DNA of 64,000 bases. Origin: Streptomyces sp. MNU76 (lineage in GTDB: Bacteria; Actinomycetota; Actinomycetes; Streptomycetales; Streptomycetaceae). Of the stretch, positions 9,815 to 21,234 are shown one piece after another. How positions within the stretch are numbered: the stretch's first letter is position 1; every line of letters starts with the position of its first letter. The DNA is taken from positions 372,001-436,000 of the forward strand of contig NZ_JAJKLK010000003.1 in assembly GCF_020982545.1 (NCBI RefSeq), given 5' to 3'. Position numbers and translations under genes: made by a program. Under the pieces are notes generated by a model. The model searched no databases. It saw only the letters and a program-made list of their open reading frames with translations, and was not told the origin of the DNA.

Positions 9815-11692
9815 ATGAAGAAGCGCTTCACCGCCGGCTCCTCCCCTGACATGAGCAGGCCACGAAAGGCGAAGCCCTTGCGTACTTCCCCCTCTCGTAC
9901 CGCAGGACGGAAGCTCATCTCCGTCGCCGCGGTCTCCGTCACCCTGGTGGCGGGCATGACCTCCTCGGTCGCCGTCGCCCAGGCCCCGTCCGTGAAGGCG
10001 GACGCCGCCGCCCCCGCCGTGGCCGGTGCCACCGAGGCCGCGCCCGGCACTGTCGCCGAGCGCCTGATCGTCGGCTACAAGTCCGGCGCCGCCGAGGCCA
10101 CTTCGAACAAGGCTGCCGACGCCGATGCCGTCGCCAAGGGCAAGAAGGCCGGCGAGAGCCTCGACTTCCAGCGCCGGCTCGGCAGCGGTGCCGCCCTGGT
10201 CGACCTGGGCGACGACCTCACCAAGACGGACGTCGCCGACGTCATCTCCGAGTACCAGGCCGACCCGCAGGTCGCCTATGTCGTCCCGGACCGCCTGAAC
10301 AAGGCGCTGGCCACCCCGAACGACACCGAGTACACCAAGCAGTGGGACCTCTACGAGTCCACGGCTGGCATGAACCTGCCAGGCGCCTGGAACAAGACCA
10401 CCGGTTCCGGTGTGACGGTCGCCGTCATCGACACCGGTTACGTCGCCCACTCGGACCTCGCCGCGAACATCGTCGGCGGCTACGACTTCATCGCCGACAC
10501 CAGCGTCGCCAACGACGGCAACGGCCGCGACAGCAACCCGGCCGACCCGGGCGACTGGACCGCGGCGGGCGAGTGCGCCGCGGGCGAGCCTGCCAGCACC
10601 TCCTCCTGGCACGGCACCCACGTCGCCGGCACCATCGCCGCCGTCACCAACAACAGCAAGGGCGTGGCCGGTGTCGCCTACGGCGCCAAGGTCTCCCCGG
10701 TGCGGGTCCTCGGCAAGTGCGGCGGCTACGACTCCGACATCATCGACGCCATCACCTGGGCGTCCGGCGGCACCGTCTCCGGCGTGCCCGCCAACACCAA
10801 CGTCGCCAAGGTCATCAACATGAGCCTCGGAGGGGGCGGCGCCTGCACCTCCGCGACCCAGACCGCGATCAACGCCGCCGTCAACCGCGGCACCACGGTC
10901 GTCGTCGCGGCGGGCAACAGCAACGCCAACGCGGCCAACTACTCGCCGGCCAGCTGCAACAACGTGATCTCGGTGGCGGCCACCAACCGCGCCGGCTCCC
11001 GCTCGTACTACTCCAACTACGGCTCGGTCGTCGACATCGCGGCCCCCGGCGGCGAGACCCGCACCGTCGAGACCGGCGGCATCCTGTCCACGCTGAACGC
11101 GGGCGCCTCGACCCCCGGCAGCGAGTCGTACGACTACTACCAGGGCACCAGCATGGCCGCCCCGCACATCGCGGGCCTCGCCGCGCTGGTGAAGTCGGCG
11201 AGCTCCGCGCTGACCCCGGCCCAGATCGAGTCCGCGATCAAGACCAACTCGCGTGCTCTGCCGGGTACTTGCTCGGGCGGCTGCGGCGCCGGCCTCGCCG
11301 ACGCGGCCAAGACGGTGCAGGCGGTGACCGGTGGAGGTTCCACGGGGGGCACCACCTTCACCAACACCACGTCCCTGTCCATCCCGGACAACGGCGCGGC
11401 GGTCGAGTCCTCGATCTCCGTCACCGGCCGCACGGGCAACGCCCCCTCGGCCCTCCAGGTCGGCGTGGACATCACCCACACCTACCGCGGTGACCTGGTC
11501 CTGGACCTGGTGGCCCCCGACGGCTCGACCTACCGTCTGAAGAACTCCAGCTCGGACTCCGCGGACAACCTGGTCACCACCTACTCGGTGAACGCCTCCA
11601 GCGAGGTCGCCAACGGCACCTGGAAGCTGCGCGTCCAGGACGTCGCCGCAGTGGACACCGGCCGGCTGAACAGCTGGCAGCTGACCTTCTGA
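9815..11692 (+). CDS. Secreted subtilisin-family (S8) serine protease with C-terminal P-domain
   Basis: Order: signal peptide, I9-type propeptide (about 80-165, AERLIVGYKSG... AYVVPD), S8 catalytic domain, P-domain (about 511-625). The triad is Asp206 (VIDTGY), His266 (HGTHVAG) and Ser446 (GTSMAAPH), with oxyanion Asn in AAGNSN. Three starts are possible: ATG 9815, ATG 9851 and TTG 9878. Only the TTG has a Shine-Dalgarno (GAAAGGCGAAG) and it gives a compact signal peptide, so the real N-terminus may be there. Secreted and self-processed; it probably degrades extracellular protein. A 19-bp terminator hairpin follows. Confidence 0.92.
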   Translation: MKKRFTAGSSPDMSRPRKAKPLRTSPSRTAGRKLISVAAVSVTLVAGMTSSVAVAQAPSVKADAAAPAVAGATEAAPGTVAERLIVGYKSGAAEATSNKAADADAVAKGKKAGESLDFQRRLGSGAALVDLGDDLTKTDVADVISEYQADPQVAYVVPDRLNKALATPNDTEYTKQWDLYESTAGMNLPGAWNKTTGSGVTVAVIDTGYVAHSDLAANIVGGYDFIADTSVANDGNGRDSNPADPGDWTAAGECAAGEPASTSSWHGTHVAGTIAAVTNNSKGVAGVAYGAKVSPVRVLGKCGGYDSDIIDAITWASGGTVSGVPANTNVAKVINMSLGGGGACTSATQTAINAAVNRGTTVVVAAGNSNANAANYSPASCNNVISVAATNRAGSRSYYSNYGSVVDIAAPGGETRTVETGGILSTLNAGASTPGSESYDYYQGTSMAAPHIAGLAALVKSASSALTPAQIESAIKTNSRALPGTCSGGCGAGLADAAKTVQAVTGGGSTGGTTFTNTTSLSIPDNGAAVESSISVTGRTGNAPSALQVGVDITHTYRGDLVLDLVAPDGSTYRLKNSSSDSADNLVTTYSVNASSEVANGTWKLRVQDVAAVDTGRLNSWQLTF

Positions 11693-11758
11693 GTCCCGGG
11701 CCGTCAGGCCCGTGATTCCGGCCGAACGGCCGGACCCGATGGACCGCCACCCCCCACT

Positions 11759-11802
11759 GCCGGCGGCCGACCGATGCGAGCGGGCATCGGTCGGCCGCCG
11801 GC
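11759..11802 (+). terminator. Strong 19-bp stem-loop terminator
   Basis: Arms GCCGGCGGCCGACCGATGC and GCATCGGTCGGCCGCCGGC are perfect complements with a six-base loop, 67 bases after the protease stop and before the next gene. Confidence 0.75.
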
Positions 11803-11825
11803 GCATGTACGCCGGGCGTTAGCGT

Positions 11826-12434
11826 ATGCGCATGGCGACAGAGAAGTCCGAGGAAGCGAAGCACGCGCCGGCCGGGGGATTCGGTGCGGCCCCGGTCATG
11901 ACGGTGTGCCCCCGCTGCGGCGCCTCGGGGCCGTCGGTGCGCACGGTTCCCGATGCCTGCGCCGCCCCCGACTCCCCGGGCTCCGGCCTCTCCGACCGGC
12001 TGGCGAAGGCCCCGGGCGTGGAGTCGAGGTTCGACAGCTTCACGCACTTCCTGGAAGGCATGGTCCTGGCCTTCGTCTGCGCGGGCCTCGCCCGGCACGG
12101 AGTCCAGAACGACAAACCCCTCTTCACGATCGGCGGCGCCGCCCTCGCCGTCCTCCTCTTCGTCGGCACCCTCTGGGTGGTCCGGGGCGAGGCCCGCGAA
12201 CGCGCCACCGTCGCCGCGGGCAGGCCCCGCGCCGAGGAGCTCTGGACCGCCGCCTGCCACTGCGCGTCCTGCGAGTCCGTCTTCTACTCCACCGGCAGCC
12301 CGTGGCCGGGTCCGCTGACGACGGACCAGTTCCGCAAGTACGTCTGGACCGAGGCCGGCTTCACCAAGCAACTCGACGAGAAGCTGAAGCAGGTGGAACT
12401 GCCGCCCACACCCGCCGGCCCCACCGCCCCCTGA
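11826..12434 (+). CDS. Zinc-ribbon-like membrane protein, function unknown
   Basis: The 202-residue protein has CPRCGAS near residue 28 and a second Cys cluster CHCASCESVFY near residue 152, suggesting a split zinc-binding module. Between them lie two adjacent hydrophobic segments (about 78-92 and 99-116). The C-terminus is Lys/Glu-rich. I do not recognise a named family. Two ATGs are possible, 11826 and 11832. The following ARMT1-like gene begins 15 bases after the stop, so the two are probably co-transcribed. Confidence 0.7.
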   Translation: MRMATEKSEEAKHAPAGGFGAAPVMTVCPRCGASGPSVRTVPDACAAPDSPGSGLSDRLAKAPGVESRFDSFTHFLEGMVLAFVCAGLARHGVQNDKPLFTIGGAALAVLLFVGTLWVVRGEARERATVAAGRPRAEELWTAACHCASCESVFYSTGSPWPGPLTTDQFRKYVWTEAGFTKQLDEKLKQVELPPTPAGPTAP

Positions 12435-12448
12435 GGGAGCCCACGGCC

Positions 12449-13598
12449 ATGCCTGACACCCCGCCCCGCCCCGGTCGTCCGCGGCGACGACCCGGCCTCC
12501 TTCCCGCACAGCGTCCTCGCCGAACGGCACCCCGCCCTCATCCGCAAGGTCCAGGACGCCACGCCCTACGGTCCACAACAGCGCCGCGCGCTGGACGAGT
12601 TGCTGCACGACACGCTCCACGGCACCGTCGCGCCACCGGCCGCCGACGACTGGTGGGACACCTGGGACGCCCGCCGCTATGCCGGCCGCTCCTGGTTCTC
12701 CCTCCCCTTCCTGGCCGCCGAGAGCTGCTTCTACCGCCAACTCCTCGGCGCCGTCGGCTACTTCGACCCCGGCCCCTGGCAGGGAGTCGACCCGTTCCGC
12801 CCCTTCAAACTGGCCGAACTGGAGACCCCCGAGGCCGCCGCCGAACTCACCGCCCTCGGCCCCCTGGCGGAACGCCCCCTGCCCGACCAGCTCGACGCCC
12901 TCCTCCACGGCTCCCTCTGGGGCAACCGGGCGGACCTCGGCTTCCGTCTCCAGAGCACTGAGGAGAAGGCCACCGACTCCCCGTTGGTCGCGGACGACAG
13001 CGACGCTCTCCTCTCCCTGCTGTCCGGCTCCGCCGGCCGCACGCTCTGCCTGGTGGCCGACAACGCGGGCCGCGAACTCATCCCCGACCTGCTGCTCGTC
13101 GACCACATCCTCACCCACGGCCACTTCGACCGCGCCCTGCTGCACCTGAAGCCGTACCCGTACTTCGTCTCGGACGCCACCACCGCCGACACCCTGGACG
13201 CGGTGCGCCACCTGATCGCGGCGAAGACGGACGCCGGGCATCGACTGCACGCGGCGCTCCGCGAAGGCCGCCTGGTCCTGCGCGCCCACCCCTTCTCCTG
13301 CGCCCCGCTGCCCTACGCGGACATGCCCGCCGACCTGCGCGCGGACTTCGCCTCCGCCGACCTGACCGTGATGAAGGGCGACCTCAACTACCGCCGCCTG
13401 GTGGGCGACCGCCTCTGGCCCCCACCACCCCTTCGCGGAGGTCACTTCCTATTCCCGGCCCCCGTGGCGGCCCTGCGCACCCTCAAGTCGGACGTCATCA
13501 CAGGCCTGACCCCAGAAACGGAAACCGCCCTCACGACAACGGAGGGCCACCACTGGCGCACGAGCGGCACGAGGGCCGTGATCCAGCTGAGCACCTGA
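12449..13598 (+). CDS. ARMT1/DUF89-family damage-control phosphatase, apparent frameshift near the start
   Basis: The body shows DUF89/ARMT1 signatures: ESCFYRQLL, a metal-binding LVADNAGRE, KPYPYFVSD and MKGDLNYRRLVGD. These Mn/Ni-dependent phosphatases remove phosphate from damaged or side-product sugar phosphates. The conserved N-terminus (RGDDPASFPHSVLAERHP...) is encoded in the body frame, but that frame has no ATG, GTG or TTG before 12600. The well-placed ATG at 12449 (GAGGGAG eight bases upstream) is in another frame; removing one C from the run 12464-12467 gives MPDTPPAPVVRGDD and restores a full-length protein. So this is either a sequence error, a recent inactivating insertion, or a rare CTG start at 12453. 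Confidence 0.75.
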
Positions 13599-13618
13599 AC
13601 CCCGAGGAGCGGAGCTCC

Positions 13619-13651
13619 TCAAGGGGCGCGGGAAACTGCGCGACCAGCCCC
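13619..13651 (+). repeat. Dispersed GC-rich intergenic repeat, copy B
   Basis: AAGGGGCGCGGGAAACTGCG then CGACCAGCCC, just after the phosphatase stop and upstream of the geosmin synthase promoter region. Same core as copies at 30051 and 43510. Confidence 0.65.
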
Positions 13652-13797
13652 CACCGGACGGACGTCTGGGGGTCGCAGGGGCGAAACCCCTGAAGGATGG
13701 GACGGGTAGGGGCGGCGGGGGGCGAGAAACCCCCCAGGTTCACGCGATGGTGTGATCATGTGTCCCCATCCGGATGCCAGCCGGAGGCCACGGGTAG

Positions 13798-16764
<2,967 letters not shown>

Positions 16765-16811
16765 GCACGTCATCCTGGGCGCGGCCCCGACTTCACGTCC
16801 AACGATGATTT

Positions 16812-16862
16812 CTGCATCCCCGATAAGCAGTCCTGATGAGCGGTCCTGACAGTCCTGACGAG
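16812..16862. promoter_or_regulatory. LysR-type operator candidate and GTCCTGA repeats
   Basis: CTGC-N11-GCAG at 16812-16830 fits the LysR-box geometry. It is followed by three direct GTCCTGA heptamers (16830, 16843, 16852). All lie in the divergent promoter region of the amidotransferase and lysR genes. Confidence 0.4.
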
Positions 16863-16908
16863 GGCCGCCGACGGACCCGCGGCCGGCCGGTGCGCGATCC
16901 TGTCCGCC

Positions 16909-17778
16909 ATGGACCCGCATCTGCTGCGTACGTACGTCACCGTGGCCCGACTCGCCTCCTTCTCCGAGGCCGCGCGTGAGCTGGGCTACACCCAGTCCGC
17001 GGTGTCCCAGCACATCGCCGCGCTGGAGCAGGACCTCGGTGCCCCGCTGCTGACCCGGCGCCCCGTGCTGCCCACGGCGGCGGGCGAGCGGCTCCTCGAA
17101 CACGCCGGACCCCTGCTGCTGCGTCTGGAGGCGGCCCGCGCCGACGTCGTCCGGATCGCGTCCGCACCCGAGCACGGGCTCACCCTCGCGGTGACCCCGA
17201 CGGCTCTCGGCCCCCGTGTCCTCGCCGCGCTGCCCGCAGCCGGCGTGACCCTGCGGACCCTCGCCCGCGACGAGATCCCGGCGGCCGTCGCCACGGGCGC
17301 CGCCGACCTCGGTCTGGTCGACGGGCTCGCCGCCCCAGTGACCCTCCGACTCCCCGACGTGGCACCCCTGACCACCCGGGGCGTCGGCGAGGAACCCGTC
17401 TGCGTCCTGCTGCCCGCCGACCACCCCTTCGCACGCCGTCCCGGCCTCCGCCTCACCGACCTCGTCGACGCCCGCTGGCTCGACGCCCCCGGCGCCGGCC
17501 TCCCGCTGGACCGGCTCCGCACCGCGAGCGGCACCGGCGGTGTCCGCACCGCCCTCCGGTACGAGGGCACCGACCTGCGCACCCTCACCACCCTCGCCGC
17601 CGCCGGACACGGACTGACCGTCCTGCCGCGCGGCTTCGCCGTCGACGTCCCCGGCGCGGTCGCCGTGCCCCTCGTCACACCACGCCTCGTGCACCGTACG
17701 GAGATCGTCCACGGCGGAACGCCCGGCGGGGCGGCGGCGGCACTGGTGCGGGAGCTGACCGGTGCCAAGCAGCTCTAG
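16909..17778 (+). CDS. LysR-family transcriptional regulator
   Basis: The 289-residue protein has an N-terminal winged helix-turn-helix (FSEAARELGYTQSAVSQHIAALEQDLG, about 18-44) and a substrate-binding-like effector domain. It is divergent from the amidotransferase gene and, as is usual for the family, probably controls it and itself. The TAG stop is part of the CTAG at which an IS1182-like element is inserted. The last residues (GAKQL) therefore seem intact, but the native 3' flank has been pushed 3.3 kb away. Confidence 0.9.
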   Translation: MDPHLLRTYVTVARLASFSEAARELGYTQSAVSQHIAALEQDLGAPLLTRRPVLPTAAGERLLEHAGPLLLRLEAARADVVRIASAPEHGLTLAVTPTALGPRVLAALPAAGVTLRTLARDEIPAAVATGAADLGLVDGLAAPVTLRLPDVAPLTTRGVGEEPVCVLLPADHPFARRPGLRLTDLVDARWLDAPGAGLPLDRLRTASGTGGVRTALRYEGTDLRTLTTLAAAGHGLTVLPRGFAVDVPGAVAVPLVTPRLVHRTEIVHGGTPGGAAAALVRELTGAKQL

Positions 17779-17802
17779 AAGGCTCATGAAGATCTTGGGT
17801 TT

Positions 17803-17830
17803 TGGCCCTGCCGCGTCAGCGGCAGGGCCA
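17803..17830 (+). terminator. Subterminal hairpin at the left end of the IS1182-like element
   Basis: TGGCCCTGCCGC and GCGGCAGGGCCA form a 12-bp stem with a GTCA loop, between the left inverted repeat and the transposase start. It would block transcription entering from lysR. Confidence 0.55.
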
Positions 17831-17846
17831 GACTCGTCTTGTGGCG

Positions 17847-19426
17847 ATGGGCGAGTGGGTCGGCGAGACCGTCGGGCCGGACGTGTGGGAAACCTGCCGG
17901 GATCTGATCCCGGCCGGGAGCGTGTTCGCGTTCCTGGCCGAGCATCGCGGCGAGTTGTTCCCGGCTGAGATGTTCGCGGACATGTACCCGTCGGTGAACG
18001 GACGGCCGAGCATGCCGCCACAAATCCTGGCCGCCGCGATCACCTTGCAGGCCCTGCACGGGCTGTCGGACTTCGAGACGGTCCAGGAACTGCGGTGCGA
18101 CCTGCGCTGGAAGGCCGCATGCGGCCTGGGACTTCACGACATGGCATTCGACCCGTCGCTGCTGGCCTACTTCCGCCGCCGCTGTCCCGCTCCGCCCGCC
18201 CGAACCGGATCTTCGACGCCGTGCGCGAGGTCGTGAAAGCCACCGGCGTCCTCAAGGGCAAGCACCGCCGGGCACTGGACTCCACCGTGCTGGACGACGC
18301 GGTCGCCACCCAGGACACCGTCACCCAGATCATCGCCGCCGTCCGCGCGGTGATCCGCGAGGTCCCCGGCGCCGACGCAGTCGCCGCTGCCCAGTGCACC
18401 GCGCACGACTACACCGACCCCGGCAAGCCCCGCATCGCCTGGAACGACGAGCAGGCCCGCGCCGAACTGGTCGACGCCCTGGTCACAGACGCGCTGCGGC
18501 TGCTGGGCCACCTGCCCGAACAGCAACTCTCGGAGAAAGCCGCGAACGCGGTGGGCATTCTGGCCCTGGTCGCCGGCCAGGACGTCGAGCCCGCCGAGGA
18601 CTCCGACGGCCGCGACGGACGCTGGCGCATCACCCGGGGCACCGCCCCCAACCGGATGGTCTCCACCACCGATCCAGAAGCCCGGCACGTCCACAAGACG
18701 CGCAGCCACCAGCAGGACGGCTTCAAGGCCCACCTGGCCATCGAGCCCGAGACCGGCTTATACACCGCGGTCGCCCTGCGGCCCGGCTCCGGAGCCGAAC
18801 ACCACGAGGCCGCCGTCGGTCTGGACCTGCTTGCCGACGAGGACAACCCGCTGGACGTCTTCGGCGACACCGCCTACTCCACCGGCGATGTCCGCCAGAC
18901 CCTCCACGAGGCCGGGCACCAGCTGTTCCTCAAACCCGCCCCGCTGCGGCCTGCCGTCCCCGGCGGCTTCACCCTCGACGACTTCGCCATCGACACCGAA
19001 ACGGCCGTCGTGACCTGCCCGGCCGGACACACCGTCGCCCTGTCCGACCCCGGCGGGCAGCACCACCAACGCAAAGCCTCTTTCGGGGACCTATGCGCCG
19101 GATGCCACCTGCGCGAGCGGTGCACCAAAGCCAGGGCCGGACGCATCCTGACCATCCGGCCCCACCACAACCTCCAGACAGCCGCTCGCCGCCAGGCCGC
19201 CACCGACCCCGGCTGGCAGGCCGACTACCGCCGCTGGCGGCCCCCGGTCGAACGCGCCGTCGCCTGGCTCGTCCACCACGGCAACCGGCGCCTGCGCTAC
19301 CGCGGCACCATCAAGAACGACACCTGGCTCCACACCCGAGCCGCCGCCCTCAACCTCCGCCGACTGATCAACCTCGGACTCACCCACACCAGTGGCACCT
19401 GGCACATCGCACCGGCCACTACATGA
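17847..19426 (+). pseudogene. IS1182-family transposase, disrupted by a frameshift
   Basis: The first part (from ATG 17847, MGEWVGETVGPDVW, with FADMYPSVNGRPSMPPQILA) reads in one frame to YFRRR at about 18180. The rest (RSARPNRIFDAVREVV..., then the DDE elements DSTVLDD, VFGDTAYSTGD and the glutamate in PPVERAVAWLVHHGNRRLRYRG) reads in the -1 frame. Inserting one G after 18180 rejoins them as YFRRRLSRSARPNRIFD. The family is normally a single frame, so this is more likely decay or a sequence error than programmed frameshifting. Confidence 0.8.
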
Positions 19427-19432
19427 CCACAG

Positions 19433-19462
19433 GGGTTGTCCGGCCTGGCGGCCGGACAACCC
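19433..19462 (+). terminator. Subterminal hairpin at the right end of the IS1182-like element
   Basis: GGGTTGTCCGGCC and GGCCGGACAACCC form a perfect 13-bp stem with a four-base loop, seven bases after the transposase stop and just inside the right inverted repeat. A probable transposase terminator. Confidence 0.65.
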
Positions 19463-19485
19463 TCACCAAGATCTTCATCGAACTT

Positions 19486-20923
19486 CTAGTAGGGCTCCGT
19501 TACGTCTGTCTGTCGGTCCTGTTTGGGGGGAACGCTGAAGGTGTGGACGCACATGAAGTGAACCGGGCTCGGGCGACGTTGGCGTTATTCGTGGCTGACG
19601 TGTTCGCGTCGGTGCCGCGTAAGGATCAGCGGGCGAAGGGCGACTGCTACCTGCGGGGACTGATGCTGGACGGACGGCGGAAGTCGATCCAGCCGATGGC
19701 GGAACGGCTGCCCGACGGCAACGAGCAGAACCTGCAGCAGTTCGTGAACCAGTCGACGTGGGATCCGGTGCCGGTGCGGCGGCGGATCGCCCAGCGGATG
19801 GTGCCGAGAATCGGCCCGGAGGCGTGGGCGGTCGATGACGTGTCGTTCCCCAAGGACGGGAAGATGTCGGTGGCGGTCGCGCGCCAGTACTGCGGGGCGC
19901 TGGGCAAGCGGGCCAACTGCCAGGTCGCGGTGAGTGTGCACGCGGTCTCCGACACCGCGTCCTGTCCGCTGCAGTGGCGGCTGTTCGTGCCCGAGGAGTG
20001 GGCGGACGATGCGGTGCGGCGGCAGAAGACCGGGATACCGCAGGAGGTCGGGCACCGGGAGAAGTGGCGTCTGGCCCTGGACATCCTCGATGAGCTGGCC
20101 GGGTGGGGTCTGGTGCCGCCGGTGGTGGTGGCCGACGCCGGCTACGGGCAGAACGCCGACTTCCGCGACGGTCTGAGCGAGCGGGGCATCGGCTATGTCG
20201 TGGCGGTCCGTTCGGACGTGACGGTCCACCCGCACGACGTGCGGCCCACCGCCCCGGCCTGGTCCGGGAACGGTCGCAGGCCGCAGCCCCGCTACCGGGA
20301 CAAGCCGTCCTCGGTGGCAGCGCTGGCTCAGGAGCACGGACGGCAGGCGTTCACCGAGGTGACCTGGCGTGAAGGCTCCCGCGGGCCGATGCACTCACGC
20401 TTTCTGGCGCTGCGGGTGCGGCCGGCCGGGGTGAGGGCCCGCCGTCTGGCCCAAGCCGCCGCCACTGCCGAGCACGGCCACTGGGACGGTGTCCTGCCCG
20501 AGGTGACGCTGCTGGTCGAATGGCCCCAGGACGCCGAAGCACCCACCGACTACTGGCTGTCCAACCTGCCCGCCGACACACCGATCACCGAACTGGTCCG
20601 CCTGTCCAAGATCCGCTGGCGCATCGAGCACGATTACCGGGAACTCAAGCACGGCCTCGGCCTGGACCACTTCGAGGGCCGCTCCTGGAACGGCTGGCAC
20701 CACCACGTCACCCTGGTCACCGCCGCCCACGCCTTCCTCACCGAACAGCGCCTGTCCCCAAAAGCCGATACAGCGGACTCACCCTCTACCAGATCCTCGA
20801 CGCCATCCAGGACCTGCTGAACTGCTGGACCGGCACCTGCACCACCTGCCACCGCCCGCTGCCCAGAACATCCACCACCAGCCAGAACCCAAGAGCCAGA
20901 GCAACCTAACGGAGCCCTACTAG
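19486..20923 (+). mobile_element. IS701-family insertion sequence
   Basis: The element is bounded by CTAG on both sides (19486-19489, 20920-20923), consistent with the YTAR-type four-base duplication of this family. Inside these, TAGGGCTCCGTTA (19490-19502) is repeated inverted at 20907-20919. It contains one transposase gene with a frame change near its end. It abuts the IS1182-like element on the left and a MITE on the right, sharing a CTAG with each. Confidence 0.85.
19543..20820 (+). CDS. IS701-family transposase (possible -1 frameshift product to 20909)
   Basis: DDE-type transposase with AVDDVSFPKDG, VVADAGYGQN and the family block RIEHDYRELKHGLGLDHFEGR. Start is GTG 19543 or GTG 19558. 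In the starting frame the protein ends at 20820 after an uncharacteristic tail (SPKADTADSPSTR...). The normal family tail, GLTLYQILDAIQDLLNCWTG followed by TCTTCHRPLP, is in the -1 frame and ends at 20909. The frames overlap at C-CCA-AAA (20757-20763), which fits the X-XXY-YYZ slippery pattern and would read straight into the conserved tail. Either programmed frameshifting or loss of one base explains this. Confidence 0.82.
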   Translation: MDAHEVNRARATLALFVADVFASVPRKDQRAKGDCYLRGLMLDGRRKSIQPMAERLPDGNEQNLQQFVNQSTWDPVPVRRRIAQRMVPRIGPEAWAVDDVSFPKDGKMSVAVARQYCGALGKRANCQVAVSVHAVSDTASCPLQWRLFVPEEWADDAVRRQKTGIPQEVGHREKWRLALDILDELAGWGLVPPVVVADAGYGQNADFRDGLSERGIGYVVAVRSDVTVHPHDVRPTAPAWSGNGRRPQPRYRDKPSSVAALAQEHGRQAFTEVTWREGSRGPMHSRFLALRVRPAGVRARRLAQAAATAEHGHWDGVLPEVTLLVEWPQDAEAPTDYWLSNLPADTPITELVRLSKIRWRIEHDYRELKHGLGLDHFEGRSWNGWHHHVTLVTAAHAFLTEQRLSPKADTADSPSTRSSTPSRTC

Positions 20924-21135
20924 GGCGTGTTTCGGAAGTCCCTTCTGCTCTGCGACGCCCGGCACGCTCCCCCGGTCTCGGCTGGCGCTCGACCGGGAGG
21001 TACCCCCACCGCCGTACCGGACGAAAGGCCAAGTACACCCAGTACGAGGCCTTTCGTCCGGCGCGCCGAGAGCACGCACCGGACGCCGCAGAGCCGCCCT
21101 TCGGGCGACGAAGGGACTTCCGAAACGCGCCCTAG
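20920..21135. mobile_element. Miniature inverted-repeat element (MITE), ~208 bp
   Basis: Terminal repeats GGCGTGTTTCGGAAGTCCCT (20924 on, 22 bp in all) and their complement (21110-21131) differ at one position. CTAG flanks both sides, as for IS5-type elements. There is no coding capacity. The interior has a long hairpin with 14-bp arms CCGGACGAAAGGCC and GGCCTTTCGTCCGG near 21016-21060. Its left CTAG coincides with the right end of the IS701 element. Confidence 0.8.
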
Positions 21136-21234
21136 ACGCCTGCTGCGACTGATGTGACGGGGCGTCAGTCTCACTCGTTCGTGGCTCGTCGTGCCATGGC
21201 GCCCCGGGTAGGTCTCCGGCCGGAGGTGGCCACC

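Larger units (their letters stand above)
17775..19489 (+). mobile_element. IS1182-family insertion sequence (frameshifted)
   Basis: The element is bounded by CTAG at 17775-17778 and 19486-19489. The inverted repeats just inside are AAGGCTCATGAAGATCTTGG (17779-17798) and its imperfect complement at 19466-19485, 16 of 20 matching. Hairpins with perfect 12-13 bp stems sit just inside both ends (17803-17830 and 19433-19462). The only gene is a transposase broken by a frameshift, so the element is probably immobile on its own. Its right CTAG is also the left CTAG of the next element. Confidence 0.85.

Noticed and set aside
9314..11806. A very long minus-strand open frame antisense to the S8 protease
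   Set aside because: It is a codon-bias shadow of a gene with unmistakable S8 motifs on the plus strand; its translation is Gly/Arg/Val-rich with no recognisable domain.
21154..21234. Longer N-terminus for the PDZ protein
   Set aside because: No Shine-Dalgarno and it abuts the MITE; the ATG at 21235 has GGAGG nine bases upstream and precedes the membrane segment sensibly.
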